15,174 nt of DNA from Gammaproteobacteria bacterium (lineage in GTDB: Bacteria > Pseudomonadota > Gammaproteobacteria > UBA9214). Every line of letters starts with the position of its first letter. Within the stretch, counting starts at the first letter, position 1. The position numbers and the translations under genes are program-made. Under the pieces are notes generated by a model. That model made no database searches, was not told the origin of the DNA, and saw only the letters and a program-made list of their open reading frames with translations. The DNA lies in NCBI GenBank assembly GCA_003454335.1, contig DMKK01000193.1, forward strand, positions 1 through 15,174, in the 5' to 3' direction. Positions 12,850 to 15,174 of the stretch are shown here, piece after piece.

Positions 12850-14018
12850 TATTGTGTTGCCTCAGGCATCCACTGTTGTAACAGCTCGTTGAGGTAACGC
12901 TGCCCCCGTTGCGTGGGCTTGATGGTGTCATCCAGCAAGGACAGCAGTCCGTCAGCGAGGCCATTGTTAACGAAGGCTTCGATGGCAGCATAGGGCAGGC
13001 CGGTGGCGGCTGTAAATGTGGCCGGGGAAAAGCCCTGCTCAAGTCGCAAGGCGTTCATGGCAAACTCCAGTACCACATCATCCACTGAAAGTCTGGAGGT
13101 GGTGCTGATACGTTGCGTGCTGTGCGCGGTGTCCAGGTAAGTGCGCGGATGTCTTACCCTGGAGGTTCGCGTGATGCCCTGTGTCGCCGCATCGCTGATT
13201 TTGGCGTGGGCGCCTGCGCCAATTCCAAAGTAATCGCCGAATTGCCAGTAGTTCATGTTATGCCGGCACAGCCGGCCATCCCGGGCATAGGCCGAAATCT
13301 CGTAACGTTCAAAGCCGGCAGCGTCCAGCAGCACACGTCCCGACTGCTGCATCTCCCAGAGGTCGTCGTCAACAGGCCGCTCCGGCGGGTGGCGGTGAAA
13401 CCAGGTGTTCGGCTCTATGGTCAGTTCATACCAGGATATATGTGCCGGTTGCAGTGCTGTTGCAATACGCAAGTCTGCCAGGGCCTGCTCGATTGTCTGT
13501 CCCGGCAGGCCGAACATCAGGTCCAGGTTGAGGTTGGAAAATCCGGCCTGCTGTGCGGCCTCGATGGCAGCAATCGCGTCAGTGTCATTATGGATACGAC
13601 CGATGCGCTGCAACAAACCGGCTTGAAAACTCTGCACGCCGATAGACAGGCGGTTGATGCCGGCATCCCTGAATCCCTTGAAACGTGCCTGGTCAACGGT
13701 GCCGGGATTGGCCTCCAGAGTGATTTCGGCATCTGGTTTTAACGGCACGCGTGCGCGGACAGCCCCGAGCAGACGATCAATGCCTTCCGGTGAAAACAGG
13801 CTGGGTGTGCCGCCACCAATAAAAACAGTTTCGATGGTGCGCCCCCATGCAGCAGGCAGGTCCTGTTCAAGGTCAGCGACCAGGGCTGTTATATAGGTAT
13901 CTTCCGGTATCCCCTCGCGCGCTTCATGTGAATTGAAATCACAGTAGGGGCATTTGCGCACGCACCAGGGTATATGGATGTACAGTGATAGTGGTGGCGT
14001 GGCGGTAAAGTTAAACAT
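12849..14018 (-). CDS. hemW: HemW, radical SAM heme chaperone
   Basis: A 389-aa cytoplasmic radical SAM protein. HemW binds heme and delivers it to respiratory proteins; it was long annotated as oxygen-independent coproporphyrinogen III oxidase. The cluster motif CVRKCPYCDF gives Cys19, Cys23, Cys26 and Phe28. This is the CxxxCxxCxF form of HemW rather than the CxxxCxxCxC of HemN. GGGTPS (68-73) is the SAM-binding glycine motif, and HNMNYW (253-258) is the HNxxYW heme-related motif. A C-terminal HemN-like domain (about 310-380) follows. The ATG at 14018 starts 48 bases after rdgB and fits the family N-terminus LSLYIHIPWC. Confidence 0.96.
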   Translation of the reverse strand: MFNFTATPPLSLYIHIPWCVRKCPYCDFNSHEAREGIPEDTYITALVADLEQDLPAAWGRTIETVFIGGGTPSLFSPEGIDRLLGAVRARVPLKPDAEITLEANPGTVDQARFKGFRDAGINRLSIGVQSFQAGLLQRIGRIHNDTDAIAAIEAAQQAGFSNLNLDLMFGLPGQTIEQALADLRIATALQPAHISWYELTIEPNTWFHRHPPERPVDDDLWEMQQSGRVLLDAAGFERYEISAYARDGRLCRHNMNYWQFGDYFGIGAGAHAKISDAATQGITRTSRVRHPRTYLDTAHSTQRISTTSRLSVDDVVLEFAMNALRLEQGFSPATFTAATGLPYAAIEAFVNNGLADGLLSLLDDTIKPTQRGQRYLNELLQQWMPEATQ

Positions 14019-14066
14019 GGGATTATCGCCGTACGGTCCCTGGTGGGGGCAGCCAAAACAGCCGGG

Positions 14067-14663
14067 TTATCCGGTTTTCCCCAGGGCCGCGACCAGCTGA
14101 CGCAATGCCTGTCCACGGTGACTCAGCGAGTTCTTGGTCTCCGCAGGCAGTTCGGCCGAGGAGCAGTCATGCGCTGGTACATGGAAAACCGGGTCATAGC
14201 CAAAACCGTTGTCACCGCGCGGCTCAAACAGGATGAGGCCTTCCCAGGTGCCCTGGCAGATCAGCGGCGTTGGGTCATCGGCATGCCGCATAAACACCAT
14301 CAGGCATTGGAAGCGTGCCGTGCGCTGCTCTTCGGGGACCGTTTTCAGTTCGACCAGCAGCTTTTCAAGGTTTGCCTGGTCACTGGCGCCCTCACCGGCA
14401 AAACGGGCCGAGTATATCCCCGGTGCGCCTGCCAGGGCGTCGACTTCAAGACCGGAGTCGTCGGCGATGGCCGGTCTGCCGGTATGTTGGGCGGCATTGC
14501 GGGCTTTCAGAATTGCATTTTCTACAAATGTCAGACCGGTTTCCTCTGCATCAACGACGCCGAATTCACTTTGCGGTTGCACCTGCATGCCAAGGCCCGC
14601 CAGCAGCTGGTTGATCTCGCGAACCTTTCCCGGGTTACTGCTTGCCAGAACGATGTCTTTCAT
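14067..14663 (-). CDS. rdgB: RdgB/HAM1 non-canonical purine NTP pyrophosphatase
   Basis: A 198-aa cytoplasmic enzyme that hydrolyses dITP, ITP and XTP to monophosphates, keeping deaminated purines out of nucleic acids. Family motifs are SNPGK (9-13), the catalytic ADDSGLEVDAL (67-76, Asp68 and Asp69), FGYDPVF (154-160) and SHRGQAL (181-187). The ATG at 14663 has AAGGA eight bases upstream. The gene lies between rph and hemW, an order common in gammaproteobacteria; the palindromic repeat at 14688-14758 separates it from rph. Confidence 0.97.
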   Translation of the reverse strand: MKDIVLASSNPGKVREINQLLAGLGMQVQPQSEFGVVDAEETGLTFVENAILKARNAAQHTGRPAIADDSGLEVDALAGAPGIYSARFAGEGASDQANLEKLLVELKTVPEEQRTARFQCLMVFMRHADDPTPLICQGTWEGLILFEPRGDNGFGYDPVFHVPAHDCSSAELPAETKNSLSHRGQALRQLVAALGKTG

Positions 14664-14676
14664 GTGTTTTCCTTAC

Positions 14677-14758
14677 TTAAGGCTTTTGCCACGGAAGCAC
14701 ACGGAGCTACACGGAAGAAAAATGCCTTAAAAGAATTATTTCCGTGTGCTTCCGTGGC
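14677..14758. repeat. Long palindromic REP-like element
   Basis: GCCACGGAAGCACACGGA (14688-14705) is the exact reverse complement of 14741-14758, an 18-bp perfect stem with a 35-base loop. The loop contains another CACGGAAG (14710-14717), so the left arm is itself made of CACGGA-type units. A second inverted pair, TTAAGGC (14677-14683) with GCCTTAA (14724-14730), gives an alternative fold. No T-run follows on either strand, so it is not a standard terminator. It looks like a dispersed intergenic palindrome, which the window alone cannot confirm. Confidence 0.7.
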
Positions 14759-14814
14759 TAATTGGGTGTTTCTATTGATGACGCCGCATAAGCCGAGCCC
14801 CACTGGACTGTGCA

Positions 14815-15174
14815 CTATTTTTGTTCAAGCGCAGCCTGCTGACTGATAGTCAGTTCACCGATACCTTTCTTTGCCAGTTCCAGCATGGCATTCAATTCGT
14901 CCTGATTAAAGGGGTGCCCTTCGGCAGTGCCCTGTACCTCGATAAAATCACCGGCATCATTCATGACCACATTCATATCGGTTTCTGCGTTGCAGTCTTC
15001 CGGATAATCAAGATCCAGTACCGGTGTACCCTTGTAGATGCCGACAGAGACCGAGGCGACCCGGCCGGTGAGTGGGTTTTTTTCAATGAGCTTGTTGTCC
15101 AGTAATGTCTGCACGGCGTCAGCCAGGGCGACGAAGCCACCGGTGATACTGGCGGTGCGGGTGCCGCCATCGGC
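14815..15174 (-). CDS. rph: RNase PH, C-terminal 119 residues (partial)
   Basis: RNase PH is a phosphate-dependent 3'-5' exoribonuclease that trims tRNA and other RNA 3' ends. The frame runs open to the right edge, and the visible part begins at the family core DGGTRTASITGGFVALADAV. It continues through SVGIYKGTPVLDLDYPED (active-site Asp region), AETDMNVVM, EVQGTAEG and PFNQDELNAMLELAKKGI, all diagnostic of RNase PH. The N-terminus lies outside the window. It ends at a TAG at 14815. The 151-base gap to rdgB contains the palindrome. Confidence 0.96.
   Translation of the reverse strand, partial: ADGGTRTASITGGFVALADAVQTLLDNKLIEKNPLTGRVASVSVGIYKGTPVLDLDYPEDCNAETDMNVVMNDAGDFIEVQGTAEGHPFNQDELNAMLELAKKGIGELTISQQAALEQK

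Noticed and set aside
13113..13742. Plus-strand 209-residue open frame
   Set aside because: Antisense shadow of hemW, which has all its family motifs.
12849..14018. Oxygen-independent coproporphyrinogen oxidase (HemN)
   Set aside because: The cluster motif is CxxxCxxCxF and HNxxYW is present, so HemW; true HemN has a longer N-terminus and CxxxCxxCxC.
14043..14846. Plus-strand 267-residue open frame
   Set aside because: It is antisense to rdgB, whose catalytic motifs are intact, and reads through the palindrome; composition is not protein-like.

Overview
The window looks like chromosomal DNA of a free-living, non-enteric gammaproteobacterium. Reasons: a pilMNOPQ type IV pilus cluster diverges from a class A penicillin-binding protein gene of the MrcA/PonA type, an arrangement familiar from Pseudomonas-like genomes; further along come rph, rdgB and hemW in series, a DUF3135 gene, a zinc-type rpmE and a Rof-like Rho antiterminator. 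I see no insertion sequence, prophage, CRISPR array, tRNA or rRNA. Most of the window is ordinary housekeeping DNA, and every gene except the penicillin-binding protein is on the minus strand.

Layout. 1-3875 (minus): pilM-pilN-pilO-pilP-pilQ, tightly packed with 1- to 4-base junctions; pilQ runs off the left edge. 3876-4096: divergent control region with a near-consensus sigma-70 promoter for pilM. 4097-6490 (plus): ponA/mrcA, ending in a hairpin shared with the convergent malate dehydrogenase gene. 6526-10048 (minus): rpmE, a secreted staphylococcal-nuclease-like protein, an M48 lipoprotein metalloprotease and a malate dehydrogenase. 10166-10513 (minus): a DUF3135 protein. 10514-10892: the only gene-free stretch over 300 bases. 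10893-14663 (minus): rdgB, hemW, a CPXCG zinc-ribbon protein, a Rof-like protein and a Ycf46-like AAA ATPase. 14664-14814: a long palindromic repeat. 14815-15174 (minus): the C-terminal part of rph.

The most notable region is 10514-10892. A 41-base segment that is 85% A+T is followed 6 bases later by a perfect DnaA box (TGTGGATAA) and two one-mismatch boxes at exact 12-base steps. A one-mismatch box and a second perfect box lie further right. An AT-rich element followed by an R1-type box in this orientation resembles the left half of Escherichia coli oriC. It could be a replication origin, a DnaA-titrating or reactivating locus, or a DnaA-controlled promoter; the sequence alone cannot decide.

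Other points: the exported nuclease gene has no ATG, GTG or TTG between the rpmE stop codon and its signal peptide, and the rpmE terminator lies inside its reading frame; an 18-base perfect inverted repeat built from CACGGA units sits between rph and rdgB and resembles a dispersed palindromic element; and a Rof-like antiterminator is embedded in the hemW gene string.
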